Assembly (NCBI GenBank): GCA_028456385.1
Contig: JALNQF010000004.1
Coordinates: forward strand, 1-64,000
DNA: 64,000 nucleotides
Direction of reading: 5' to 3'
DNA from: Ophiosphaerella korrae
Lineage: Eukaryota > Ascomycota > Dothideomycetes > Pleosporales > Phaeosphaeriaceae
The notes under the pieces were generated by a model, which saw only the letters and a list, made by a program, of their open reading frames with translations, was not told the DNA's origin and searched no databases. Below, one piece after another: positions 53,060 through 64,000 of the stretch. The number at the start of each line of letters is the position of its first letter. Positions within the stretch are counted from its first letter, which is position 1. Made by a program: the position numbers and the translations under genes.

Positions 53060-54967
53060 AAGACGTCACTCAGGGCTCCTCTAGGGGTTCGGTACCTTTC
53101 CATTGGAATTGATAGGTAGACAGCGTGCCTTGCATTGTGCTTGATATTGAAGAATGATTTAACGTTCCATACAATGTCGTGCAAATGCTATGTGAGGAAG
53201 CAAGCAGTGGGGCCACCTGCTACAGTTCGGCGAGGTGTTCGGCGCTCGGGCGCTAATGTTTAAGAGTTTGTTCTCTAATTGATCTGTTCTCACAGGACGC
53301 TTTGTCGGATCGGGAGGAATTAAGCGAATGGTGTCCAGTGCTGTGTGGGTACCAATATGAGTGGCCTAGTATGTGGCACTGAACGTAGGGTATTGACACC
53401 GAGAAGAACAAGGCTAGATGTGTTACGCGCAGGCAACGAGGGCAAGGGATAAGCGACCCAATTTCAGGGGCCCGATGACAATTGCCGTGTGTCCAATCTT
53501 TACTGCTGCACTTCTCTCGTCTCAAACCAATCGTATGGCTTGTATGAATAGGGTAAAAGGTGGTTTGTGTTCCTCAGCTATCCGTACCAGTTCTCATGGT
53601 CCCGAAGATAATTGGTCCGCGGTCAACACTTGGCTGAGGAAGATAGACGAATTGCCTGCGTGACGATAGCGAAAACGTCTCTGATCTAGCACTCTTTGGG
53701 TTGAGAAGAATGATATAGGCCCTATACGGCCATGGCCGTGCGCTCATACTAGTTTACGTCCCGGGAAAGATCCTCGTCGCATCTATTCCCTCGGGAATGA
53801 GGCTAGTTGCTGATTACAAGTTGGCGGAATGTGATGAGTTCCAGTAGTCTGTCAACACGAGCGCTCCCGCTAGCCCTATCTTGTGGGGGTCGATCGACCC
53901 CGCCACGCACTGCTGGCCTCAGCCCTATATCACCCAGCCGTCCCATGTGCGCAGTAAAATGAAGGACCTTTTCCATGCGCTCGGCAAGCATACTGTTTGA
54001 ATGGCGACGTGTGTTTGCCTTCGCTTCTCCCTGTTTGCACCAAACAAGAGCCGGAGGGGAGGCGCCGCCCAACCGCCCAAGCGGCTGTGGGGGAACACAG
54101 TCAGCCGACAGGACGCTATGAAATGCAGTTGTTGCCTCACACCCTGGCCTGTGTGGATGGCACTTAAAGGGGCACGTACTGGCCCAGCGCGAAAGAGGAC
54201 AGATGATGCGCGCAGACAGCCGCATACAAGGGTTCGCGAGTTGCGCTGGAAGCAGCAGGATTGCATTCCTTCGCAAGGGCGTCGACGCCATGGATGGGGC
54301 TAGCGGGGATGGCGTGGTGCATGCTCGCTAGCCAACGGTAACAAGCCAAACATGTGCTTACTTACAGTTCGGACTCCGGGCGACAGTGAGACCCGTCATG
54401 GGGTAAAGATGCCTGCAGCATGGCGTCGGCTGACGGGCGACGAGTGCTGGAGGGAAACGAAAGGGCAGGCAGCCATGCGCCAATCTCCCTCACACAAACA
54501 CAAAAGCAATGCGCATGCCGGCGCTGCGGAAACAGGCTGGGTTTCGAGACAGGAGACGGGTCGATGGATTCGCGTCGTCTGAACGACAGCGGGCTGGAGA
54601 CGCCTGGCAGCGGGCAAAGCGACTGTAAATTGATTGCATGCACCCGCTGGACGCCAGTTACATTGGAATCGATACTCAGCGACTGCTGCATGCGGGCTAG
54701 CGCTGCAACAGCGTGCACACCATGTTCACCGCAACCGCATCTTAGCCCCCGTGCCTGAAGACGCAGCCCACCGCAAAGGTAGGACAAGGGCGCCGGCAAG
54801 CGCGACGGGGATCCAGCACACCCTACCCTGGCCATGGGTCTTTGCTTATTCCTTCGCTGTCTTAAGGGCCTCAGACGCCTCATGCCTCCAGCGCATCTGT
54901 CTCCCACCACCAACTGTATACCATAGTACCGCTCCCTCTGCACCAGGAGCGCCTTGGCACACGACAA
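53060..54967. other. Long intergenic region, no gene seen
   Basis: About 1.9 kb between the decarboxylase gene and the next rightward gene. Overlapping short frames on both strands, GC-rich on the right, no recognisable domain. Part is likely promoter and leader of the gene at 54968. Confidence 0.5.
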
Positions 54968-56154
54968 ATGCCCGGCATGGCGAGAACACAGCTTACCTCG
55001 ACGGAGCATCTCGAGATGCTGAGGAGCTCGGCCTTTGAATCAGAGCATGCCTGGCTCTACGACACATCGTACCAGCAGCACGAGGCGGCCGCGCTGGCCC
55101 TGGAGCACCAGATCGACCAGTCGCTAGCCAGCATTTCGCCAGACGAGAACCTGGACGAGCAAACACGCATCATCAAGACCCAGATCACCATCCACAGAGA
55201 ACGGCAGCGAGCCTTACGGCCCCACCTGGAGAGCGGGAGCGACCAGATGGACGAGGAGGGAAACGAGTGCATCTTTGTGCCAGCACCTAACCAGTGGGGG
55301 GCAAATGGCGATCTGGATGAGGAGAGTGAAAGCCTCTCGGCTGTACGTCAATCTTGGCTCCCCACTACTCTCAAATCCTTTGACTAAACGTCCTTCAGGT
55401 GCAAAACCTCCTCACATGGCAAGCCTCGTACTCACCAGTCTCGTACACGCCCCTCTATGAACTCCCACCACCTGACACTCCCTACCACTCGTTACTGGAC
55501 CCAAACCAACCCACCACAACATACCATCTCCATCGCACTCGCGAGTGGACAGGCTCGTCAGGGCATCGAAAGTATATCTACACCGCCCGCGAATACTCGG
55601 ATAAATACGCTTTATACATGCTGGAGACCTCGCATAGAGGAGACAGTCAGGTGAATGCGGCCGACTTCTTCAGAGTTGCCGAGTTCCCACAGCCATGCAT
55701 CTCCATCCTGCTCTCAGGCATCGATAAGAAGCGCATCACAACCGACTCCTCGAAAGACGCAGCTTATAAGTCGCGGTGCATCCACTTGCGAGGGCCTTTT
55801 TCGCAAGCGATCAAAGAATACCCCGACCGCCAACAGAAGGTTCCATGGTCGCCGCGACGCTTTACCTATGGTGGCCGACGCTTTGTATGGAAGGCTGGAG
55901 ACCCATATGACGACACAATGCCAGAAACACTGTACGAATACCAAAAGGACTGGGCGAAGCCCGGCAGCAGAACAGGCAAGCGCTGCGATGACGCAAGGCC
56001 AACAACAAAGCTAGTATGGGGAGAAAAGAAAAAACAAGGCAAACTCGACAGCTACACTATTCACTTCAAGGGCGGAATGGACCAGGTTTTCAGGGAAATG
56101 CTGCTGGCTAGCCAGATGGCCAGACAGGTAGTCTTATTTACGGCCGTCGAGTAG
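54968..56154 (+). CDS. Unknown protein with possible tubby-like C-terminal domain
   Basis: Two exons, 54968-55342 and 55399-56154 (GTACGT..TTCAG), encode 376 residues in one frame. Residues 1-125 are helical and charged (YQQHEAAALALEHQIDQSLA, TIHRERQRALRPHLES), with an acidic end (DLDEESESLSA). Residues 125-376 look beta-rich: TYHLHRTREWTG, KYIYTAREYSDKYALYMLE, RRFTYGGRRFVWKAGDPYDD, LVWGEKKKQGKLDSYTIHF. The alternation of a glycine turn, RRFVWK and a late LD-Y-hydrophobic strand recalls the tubby/LURP-one fold, but the match is weak. The in-frame ATG at 54977 (MARTQ) is an alternative start. Function unknown. Confidence 0.75.
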
Positions 56155-56448
56155 GGGCAAGAGTTGGGTCTACGACACACCCTCAGCAGTGACTTGTATT
56201 ATTTTACGACATCTTATGACGGCGTTTGACAAGACTTTGGGACATGGCAAGGATACCATTATCAGGCGTTTGCGACTTCGCCCCGGGAGGGTGGATTTTC
56301 TCGATACCATGGCAGTAGGAATATTCCTTCCACTTATCAGCTTTCTCGCTTCTTTACTCTCGGTCATAGTGCCACTTTCACTCATATATATTCATAGCCA
56401 AGCATTCAATCAACAAACAATGTTGCATCTGTAATAACGCCATGGCTT

Positions 56449-56934
56449 TTATTGCGCTACTTTCTCTTCTCCATCTCCAACAGCTTCCCAAGCACTCAAC
56501 GGGTCTGCCCAAATCTCCCAATGCCCAAACTTGCCATCCTCGTCAAATTCACTAAACTTGTGAATGAACTTTTCGTCCCAACGCTTACCCGTCTTTACAC
56601 TCGCAAATGTCCCTTTACCTACAACACTGACCATGTTTGCTTCAGCATCAACAATAAATCCCTCAGGCCCCGGGAATGCATCGCCTGGCAAGCTCATTTT
56701 CAGGATACCACCCAAAATTGTGAAGTACTCCTCGCAGCCAGCTTTCCCGGTAAATGTCTTGGCGAGGAAAGGCAGGCGTGAGCGAGCCCATTCAGGTCCG
56801 TGCTCAGTAATCTTCGGCGAGGAAGTGAAGTAAGTTGACAGAAGCTCAGACGGTAGGGGAGGTGAAAGCAAAGTGTGACAAAAAGCATGTGTCGCACGCC
56901 GGAGAGTGGTGCTGCGACTCAATGAGCGCGCCAT
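56449..56934 (-). CDS. NTF2-like / SnoaL-type small protein
   Basis: A single-exon frame of 161 residues from the ATG at 56934 (MARSLSRSTTLRRATHAF). The shape is the cone-shaped NTF2 fold: helical start (LLSTYFTSSPKITEHGPEWA), FLAKTFTGKAGCEEYFTILG, then strands ENMVSVVGKGTF-like (EANMVSVVGKGTFASVKTGK), WDEKFIHKFSEFDEDGKFGH and WEIWADPLSAWEAVG. Fungal SnoaL-like proteins are often isomerases or orphans of unknown substrate. The N-terminus is Arg/Ser-rich and could be a weak mitochondrial signal. It is convergent with the gene at 54968-56154. Confidence 0.82.
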   Translation of the reverse strand: MARSLSRSTTLRRATHAFCHTLLSPPLPSELLSTYFTSSPKITEHGPEWARSRLPFLAKTFTGKAGCEEYFTILGGILKMSLPGDAFPGPEGFIVDAEANMVSVVGKGTFASVKTGKRWDEKFIHKFSEFDEDGKFGHWEIWADPLSAWEAVGDGEEKVAQ

Positions 56935-58687
56935 GGTCAACTGTCCTTTCTTTTGTTCTGCTTTTGTCCTCGCGGGGAATCGAGCAGTGCCCCAGGACAG
57001 CTGTGAGCCTGCAAGCGGTGCGCACGTGTAGGTAGGTGTCTGGCGGAGGGTGTGCCGCAGACGTCAATGTTCGATGCGACACACGGCTCGACTATGACAA
57101 ATATGTATGATGTGTATGATTCGGCCCTTGAGGCGATGGTGGCTTGCGTGTCAACCAGCTAAGCCTGCAAGCTGCAAAGTGTCAGATCCAGCGGCTTGGG
57201 TAAGGAGCGGTGGGCGTTCAGACTAGCTGATGTGTGTCAGACTTTAGCACTGGCTGTTGAGGACGTCAAAAGCAACGCTGCAACATCACAACGTCACTTC
57301 TGAGTAATTCTCCTGGAAGCGGGAGAAGGGCGCTAGAACACGTTGCTCGTGTTGGGGAGCGGCTGCGCCAATAGGAATTACATATTGACGAAACGCCAGG
57401 GTCGTCGGGGTGAGCGTCTAGTCGCGTGATCGAAAGAGTTGGGGCTGACAGGCTGGGTTTGCGAGTATATTGAGGCCTGTTTGGGAATTTGGTGTCGATT
57501 GGAGAAGCCTTCACCGTAGCTCCCGAAACGAAACCTCGTCCTTGGTATTACCGGAATCACATAATTGAGAAGCACGCTCTGCATCCACTTCGGGCCTCAA
57601 ACATAAGTCCTGAATTACTACTAAGCCCCTTCCTGAATGGCTGTTCATTGTTCTTGACTCGTCATTGCTTGTGTGCATGCAACGGCATTGCCGGCCTCCG
57701 AATATGATCATCGCCAGCCATGACAGGAACCTTTCGACCCAGCCCCCACCTGGGCGAATTGGATAAACGTCAGCAAGGCTGTTGTTTCATTTACCAGAAA
57801 TCTAGGCGGCTAACATGCAGATGGTGGGGGCGGCCATAACCCCTTGGACTAGGCTAAAAGGACTCTAGAATTTAAGCTACTGCCAGTCATGGCATGGGTA
57901 AATTCGCTGTATGTTGTCGAGATCAATGATGCTCTAAAAGGGCTTCATACTAGTAACAGTAGTTGGGGGGACAGCAAAGAAACAAATTACATTAAACCAA
58001 CAAGTGAACATAGTATAATGAGCATTAAAGTTCCAATAAATGCGAGCCAGACGATACAACGCCAAATGTGAAGCCGATTGATAGATACATAGGTACGGTT
58101 AGAGGAGGATGCTCGGCAAGTTTCGGTAAATCTCTATCGCGACTAGGTTGTCGTGAAATTATGTAAATTGAGCATTGCGTGGATTTGTACAAGTTGAAAG
58201 TGCAGCTATGCTGTCTATTGGCTCTTTAACGAACCATAGAATATGGGTCGACTACGGAGGAGCTTTTCAAAAGTTCTTGCCCACGCTAAAAAAAAAAAGC
58301 CACAATCTTGACACAATATGGAGCTTAATTTGCTGAATTTTCAATAGCTATCTAGCCATTTCTCATCTCTATATGGCGCCTAATTACGATATTACTACTC
58401 GAGACATAGTTGTTGCCTTTAAATCACGACCTAAGGGCAAGATCGCATTATGTGGTCACAATCACCGGACTGCCTAATCTAGAAATGTGAAAGGCACCTC
58501 CGCACAGTTTTGTTCATCCAAACCCCGCTGGCACTAGCCGATTACGGGCGCATCATCGCCGAGGCTAAACTCCTCGAGAGAACTTATTCGAACATCATCA
58601 CACTTCAAGATGTAGGCATGATCCACCCAAATCATATCCGGTCGCAGTATACATTGGAACGGCCAAACAAATATCGGTGAAATCACA
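56935..58687. other. Long intergenic region, no gene seen
   Basis: About 1.75 kb between the NTF2-like gene (leftward) and the kinase-like relic (rightward). An A-run lies at 58289-58299. GC falls toward the right. No supported frame. Confidence 0.5.
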
Positions 58688-59954
58688 ATGCCCGAAGCTA
58701 CCCAACAGTTCACACGACATGGCCTTGATGATGTCAGTTTAGGCGAGTACCTTGTTCAATACCTACCAAGCCTCAAGTTACCAATTTCTTCAACCAAAAT
58801 TGGCTATGGACAAAGTAATCCAACGTACTTCATTGACGATGCGAATAATACTCGTTACATCCTGCGAAAGAAGCCGACTGGTACCATCATCTCGCCGGTA
58901 GCGCATCAAGTTGACCGGGAGTATAAAGTCTTGAAAGCGCTTGGCAGTATTGAAGGCTTCCCAGTACCCAGAGTTTATTGTTTGTGTATGGAAACATCAG
59001 TCATCGGTACCGCTTTCTACGTATGCCTACCCTCAACTACCCCCAGACATCCACATTAACATCCGGTAATCAGGTCATGGAGTTTGTTAAAGGCCGCATA
59101 ATAACAGACCCGAATTTATCAACACTGGCACCAAATGAACGACGATCTGCCTGGTCTTCTGTCATTGCTACTCTTGCCTGGCTGCACTCCATAGATCCTG
59201 ATTCTATCGGCTTATCAGACTTTAGAAAGAAAACTGGGTTCTATACTCGTCATTGCAATACGTTTTCTCGCATAGAGGCCCAGCAAGCAAAAGTTAAGGA
59301 TGTATAAACAGGAAAAGAACTCGGTCGAGCACATCCAAACTTCGATGAGATCGTCGATTACATTCGTAAGAATGTTCCTGGCGATCGCACAAGCATCGTT
59401 CATGGTGACTATAAATTTGACAATATCATCCTGCATCCCACAGAACCGCGAGTCATTGCCATCTTAGATTGGGAACTGAGCACGATTGGCCACCCTCTCA
59501 TGGACACAGTATACGTGGTGGGACCCTACTGGAATAGGGCCAACAAGAGTGGCATACCGGGCGGACCGAAAGTAGAGGCTCGAGATGGTCAAGGCGGAGA
59601 GGTATACGACCCGGAAAATCAAGTGCAGAACGGTCTGCCAAGTATGGATGATTTGTTGGATGAATATACAAGAATAGCTGGATGGGACCCGAGGAAAGAT
59701 CAGTGGGAGATCGCGAAAGTATTTCATCTGATGAGGGTATGTCTGAAATATAACGATACAACTTCGATACGAGATTGCTAACTCGTTGTCAGGGTAGCAC
59801 AATCAGTCACGGCATACAAGCGCGCACAATCAGTGGTCAAGCCAGCAGCGAGTTTTCGCACATATATTTCGAGAATACAAAGAGAGGACTAGACGCAGCA
59901 CTGGAAATGGTGAGAGTGATGAAAGAGAAAGAAACACTACGGAGCAGCCTATGA
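58688..59954 (+). pseudogene. ACAD10-like phosphotransferase (APH fold) with one in-frame stop
   Basis: Exons 58688-59020, 59074-59736 and 59793-59954, all with good GT-AG borders, make a 385-codon frame broken only by TAA at 59305-59307 (codon 189). Before the stop: YGQSNPTYFIDD (nucleotide-loop region), YILRKKPTG with the ATP lysine, YVMEFVKGRIITD. After it: SIVHGDYKFDNIILHP (Brenner HGDxxxxN) and VIAILDWELSTIGHP (metal-binding Asp). This is the small kinase-like family of human ACAD10/11 N-termini, thought to phosphorylate short 4-hydroxy acyl groups. The stop stands in a KDVETGK-like spot, suggesting Glu to stop by G to T. Intact introns and catalytic motifs show it broke recently, or that the base is misread. 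Confidence 0.8.
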
Positions 59955-60275
59955 ATCGATTCTCTTAGGTTACAGCATCATGACGAAGTTCAGTTTCCCA
60001 CTATGTGTGCCCTAGCGACGAGTTATCCTTCTAACGCGGGGTCTCCGCCGCTGAGCCCCGTGTGGGTAGGTACTTTTCTGATGCACGTGTACGGAATCTT
60101 TACCGATGTTTCTCCACTTGATGCAGCACAGCCTACAGTGACCGCAATAATGCCCCGGCATTAATGCGCAAACTGTCTGATCAGCACTCAACATATTTGT
60201 TCTATGAATATTCTTGAACACAGGACCCTGAGTCATAGACGGGTGTCTTTCTCCATCAGGACAACTATAAAGCCT
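59955..60275. other. Intergenic, no gene seen
   Basis: Short gap of about 320 bp between the kinase-like relic and the leftward frame at 60276. Nothing recognisable. Confidence 0.5.
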
Positions 60276-60800
60276 TCAAGTTTCACCTCCAAGACCTTGG
60301 CCTTTGCTTCGCCCTCTGGTGGGTCTCTCCCCATCAAACACACTAAGACTTCTTGGCCCCCACGCTTCTGACAATTGAGACATGGTAGTATTCGAAATGA
60401 TCAATATGCGCGGGTTTCTGATATTGTGCCGGCTGTATTGTCTTCCGTTGATAACAAAGTCAATGGCATGTTTCATATCCTCCTCGCCATCAGGATGGAT
60501 TCCGATTTGTTGTGGCATAATGAAACCATCGCATTGTAATTCAGTGTATGAGCCATGAATTCGGTTCCTAAATTCATCTAGGCGTACTATGAAAGTGAAT
60601 ATTGCAATAATGCAGAAGATGATTTGAAGGGCTCATGTTGTCATTCGCCCACTTAGCCAATATTTGGCTGTGTAAAGTCTATAGTCTATGTGAAATGCAA
60701 CATGACCAATACAAGCAGTCGTACCCATTTTTGAGACGCCTGAGCTATGCAAGTTCTGAAGGTAAAGAAAGTGGGTATCTACAGTTGCGCCAGTGAACAT
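60276..60800 (-). pseudogene. Unknown small gene broken by one TGA
   Basis: From the ATG at 60800 the frame runs 55 codons (MFTGATVDTHFLYLQNLH, GHVAFHIDYRLYTAKYWL), meets TGA at 60633-60635, and continues in the same frame for 119 codons to the stop at 60276, reading ALQIIFCIIAIFTFIVRLDE, then YTELQCDGFIMPQQIG and KHAIDFVINGRQYSRHN. The hydrophobic stretch after the stop could be a membrane helix. Both halves look protein-like and keep one frame, so a TGG to TGA change is likely. An intron start or a second, shorter gene (from MPQQIG at 60518) are alternatives. Family not recognised. Confidence 0.35.
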
Positions 60801-61036
60801 CGCTCCTTAGTCTATATTGTGATTGGAATTGATTACATGTATAGAAGCGTCGAGTCCTGCTGGCAGCCTTGAATGGGAAAATGACAGAAAAGCGAATGGG
60901 AAGTGGGGTATAAAAGAAAGTGAACCCCTCTAATGTGGCGATTATAAGAGAGAGTGAGTAACTAGAATGAGGAAACGAAAAGAAGTCGGCCAACTCCGAG
61001 AATATGCACAGTTTGATGATATCGTGAGAATGATTT

Positions 61037-62810
61037 TCAATGGTCTGCATTGTCCTCATCCATCATGGGGTACATGATATCGCCAACGTATACAGCTTGA
61101 ATATGGTTGAACAATACGTAGAACCACATACAAACAATGGCGATGCTGAGGCCATTACCAACGTAGAGAATAGTTTCGTCTTTAAGAGAGTTGCCAATGG
61201 AAATTGTCGCAATAACAAAGCCAGTGTTTGGGAACACCATAGCCCACCATCCTAAATGAAAGTAAAGGGCCCACTGGTGGATGACCTTTTCTCATGTTAG
61301 CATTTGGTATAATTTGGGGTGGGAAATCTGGACACTTACAGCAACGAGAGTGATCATGAAGAACCACATTGCTAAAACCCAGAGGAACAGAGCCACAACC
61401 AGTGCCATTGTTCGTAGCAGTCCGGCATCGATAAGACCGTCGCCTTGTAGGTCAAAGTCATCTGGAAGGGCGTTGGCCATGCCGATCAATGCAAGGCAAG
61501 TGAAAGACGGCGGCCCAACGCCGATGAACATAGCTCCTCGATGCTCGCGACCTGGGTATCCAACTTGCATCAAACGACCGATGTAGTGTGCATACATGAG
61601 AATAGCGATAGTGAATCCGAGTCCCTGACATCCGAGGCCTGCAACAATAATGGGCATTCTTGAGGCTACCGGCTGGTCTGCCGCAATAACCGAGGCGATG
61701 GTACCTGACAGCATGATAGGGAAAATGGGTAAGAGCCAAGAGGGCATGAAGCTGGTGAGTTTGTATGTGTGGCAGCAAAAGAGAAAGGAGTACTGAAATG
61801 TAGCTAAACAGAATGCGCAGAAAGTGTAAGCCCAGAAAACCACTGCTATGCTGGTCACAGCCCAGTCTCGATTAGGGTGATCAGCCTCGTATGCCTGGAT
61901 GACATATTTTTGTGTGCCAGTGATGATGGTAGCGATAGAAAGGAAGAACGGGCCAAGAAATAGGCCTTCACGTTCGTGACTAATGGATGCCTTGAGGGAG
62001 CCAGGGAACTTAGTGAAGCGGATAATCATTGTTGAAGTGATACCAAAGAAGAATATCAAGTTGATGACGTAGAAAATGGCACCAATTGTGAGGAGGCCAG
62101 GAAAGGCATGCGGTTGGATAGAGATCAAAGTCGCAATGCCGCCAGTTGCCATGGTCAAAGTGTACCATGCCCAAGTGAAGTGTCGCAGCCGTTCTCCAAG
62201 GGGAAGGTGGGGTTGGTTTGGGTCTTTCTTATGAGGAATCTTCGAATGGTAGTCCCAGCCTCCATGACCATCATTGTGCTTCTCTTTCTCAATGTCGATT
62301 GAAAGTGACGATGCTTGAAAGGATGGAGGCTGTGTGGGCGGGTCAGTGAAAGGATTATCTGATTGTGGTCCTTTGCCCTTTATATCCACTGGAAAGCCAT
62401 TGATATCGACGGGGCCGGGAAAGTAAGCTTGCCCAGATGGATATGGACCCGCAGGTGTTTCTATCCAAGTGTTCGTGCGTGTAGTTTCATTAGAGCTTAG
62501 ATACGAGTCTTGTGGCGGACTAGGCTGAGCATTGCCTTGATTGAAAAGGGGCTGTTGTTGCTGTTGCTGGGGGTTTGCTAAAGGCGAGTGATTGTTCACT
62601 TGTGGACCCATATTGGAACCGTAGGAACGAGGACCGTCTGGCAAGTTGATACGAGAAGGTGTATGTTCTTGCTGTTTCTCAGACTTGGCAGGAAGTTAGT
62701 TCCGTAGGTAGGGAAATTGTATTCGATTGACTCACATTATGGTTAGTCTCAGGGCTCAAGACATTTGATCTGTCGAAAGACATGACTTCAGGTTGGTAAC
62801 GATTTTCCAT
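61037..62810 (-). CDS. TDT-family C4-dicarboxylate/sulfite-type anion transporter
   Basis: Three exons, 62810-62736, 62683-61340 and 61273-61037 (donors GTGAGT and GTAAGT), encode about 551 residues starting MENRYQPEVMSFDRSN. A 160-residue disordered Gln/Pro-rich tail (a run of six Gln) precedes ten membrane helices of the tellurite-resistance/dicarboxylate (SLAC1-like) fold: HFTWAWYTLTMATGGIATLI, FPGLLTIGAIFYVINLIFF, SWLLPIFPIMLSGTIASVIA, GPPSFTCLALIGMANALP, and from exon three LGWWAMVFPNTGFVIATISI. Relatives are fission-yeast Mae1 (malate), yeast Ssu1 (sulfite) and plant SLAC1. The conserved FTWAW and WWAMVFPNTG are diagnostic; which anion it carries is unknown. The first exon was placed by frame continuity and splice signals, less surely than the rest. 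Confidence 0.9.
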
Positions 62811-64000
62811 AGCTGAAGTTGAATAGAATAAAGGTGGCCAGCACACTAAAAGTTACAAATATTTTCGTTGTTAGATTGAGCGGAAGAACGATGCGTGTGA
62901 TGATAGCTGTAGAAACGAGAGCAAAGAAACACCGTGGCGTGATTTTGAGCAAGGAGAGATTGGCATGTATTGTAGGATAGAAACAGACTATTAACCACGA
63001 GAGATTGAGATCCTCCCCGGGGAGGTGGAAGATACTATTGGGCTCCGTTTCGTACCACGTCCCATCCCACGCATTGCGGATTTCTGACTGTGAGTGGAGC
63101 AATCCTGAATAGCAATGTAGGGGCGGGAGTGGCCTCTCGGTGGGCTTGGCATAAGTTGGGTGTTGCGTACCTACTCCTGGTATCCACATTCGGGCTGTGA
63201 ATGCTCTGTACTACTGTAGCCGTGTCAACGTCTGTGCATTTTGGGAGGCATGTGAAATTTCTCTTTGCCCAATTCAAAGTCAGTAAACCGACTTGGCGAG
63301 GGCCCACTGTGCCAAGGTGTTTGAATTGAACTTCTGTGTTTTGTTCGTTGGATCCTGAGGTATGATGAACAGTGCTCCTTGAATTGTCAACGATGCTAGA
63401 CTGCGTTGCTTCGCAAAGCTCAACAACATTATAAATGCTTTGCGTTGACATATAACAACATACTAGAAAGAATAACTTGGTTGCTCAAAGTCCCCTCCTT
63501 GGATCAGGCCTTAGCAGGAATATTCATTGCTGTGGATAACCACCCATGGCCCACGTGAAGATAGGGCTACGAGGGCGCTATGCACACGGAAGATGTCGGA
63601 GGCAGACGAGGGGCGAGCCGGACACTGGTCCGCACGCCTTTAGACACTGTTTGTGCATGTCTCAATTAGGTTACACTAAGATAGTGAAGTATCCCTCGAA
63701 GTGTCGCCAAGGCGGAGCTAAGAGCGGAAGGTTAAGAGCAAGAAATAGGGTGCGGCTCCAATCGTAGATTAGAAATGATTCGCGCTGCCGGCGAGGCTTG
63801 AAACTTCCCACGAGTGACGAAACACCTGTAGTGGGTTCCAACGTGTCGGCTTGTGCCAAGCATCCCCGTGCTAAAGACGTCAAAAGCAGAGCCCCACCGT
63901 TCTGGCGCCAAAGAAGCTCCAGTACCTAGTCATTCATCTGCTTTGGCAGATGAAGAACCTGCGCTAACTGTATTGCACGGGCGCGAACTGTCTCACAGGG
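62811..64000. other. Upstream region of the transporter, to window end
   Basis: Promoter side of the transporter gene. Two minus-strand frames (62788-63189, with hydrophobic stretches, and 63035-63451) could be joined by a GTAGGT..CAG intron at 63174-63105 into a 197-residue membrane protein, but the frame would overlap the transporter's first exon, so I do not call it. Nothing else is recognised to 64000. Confidence 0.4.

Noticed and set aside
52517..62810. Metabolic gene cluster around the phenolic acid decarboxylase
   Set aside because: Neighbours are unrelated, partly dead and far apart; no pathway enzymes or regulator are adjacent except the Ada-type gene, which has a different role.
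62788..63451. Possible 197-residue membrane protein (two minus-strand frames joined by an intron)
   Set aside because: The frame runs into the first exon of the transporter on the same strand, the proposed splice is weak and no family is recognised. More likely 5' leader sequence.

Overview
The window is nuclear DNA of a filamentous ascomycete, most likely a Dothideomycete of the order Pleosporales. Most genes carry short (about 50-75 bp) GT-AG introns. Intergenic spaces are hundreds of bases long, and neighbours are mostly unrelated in function and arranged divergently or convergently rather than in operons. The left end is extremely AT-rich with almost no CpA or TpG, the mark of repeat-induced point mutation (RIP). 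The order-level call rests on recognising protein families, not on a database search.

Layout, left to right. 1-2942: RIP-degraded transposon ending in an LTR-like terminus. 3111-4189: three-exon HNH-nuclease-domain protein. 4815-7931: large single-pass membrane protein with a disordered cytosolic half. 9917-11346: Golgi alpha-1,6-mannosyltransferase of the MNN10 family. 12517-13800: disordered protein with a C-terminal membrane segment. 14784-19857: an NLR-like protein with NACHT ATPase, ankyrin repeats and a C-terminal SPRY domain, broken by one frameshift. 20223-22970: a graveyard of relics (a coiled-coil-like protein, an ankyrin-like tail, a TTTA microsatellite, an AIM9-like phosphotransferase). 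24171-26360: Sel1-repeat protein of the Nif1/Dsf2 type.

27727-49933 is a housekeeping block: DUF1776 reductase-like protein, WSS1 DNA-protein crosslink protease, a DUF7918-like protein, NOC4, ATP4, an MFS transporter, TFIIF beta, COP9 signalosome CSN4, mitochondrial bL21m, NSA2 and an MLH2/PMS1-type MutL homologue. Several are head-to-head pairs with short shared promoters: NOC4/ATP4 (170 bp), TFIIF-beta/CSN4 (371 bp), bL21m/NSA2 (171 bp), DUF1776/WSS1 (553 bp) and MLH2/Ada (601 bp).

50535-62810 is looser and more accessory: an Ada-type Zn-Cys plus AraC regulator, a phenolic acid decarboxylase, a possible tubby-like protein, an NTF2-like protein, an ACAD10-like kinase broken by one stop codon, a relic broken by one TGA, and a TDT-family anion transporter. 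The most interesting material is the NACHT-ANK-SPRY gene with the relic cluster beside it, and the head-to-head pair of DNA-repair genes. I found no convincing tRNA, rRNA or CRISPR array.
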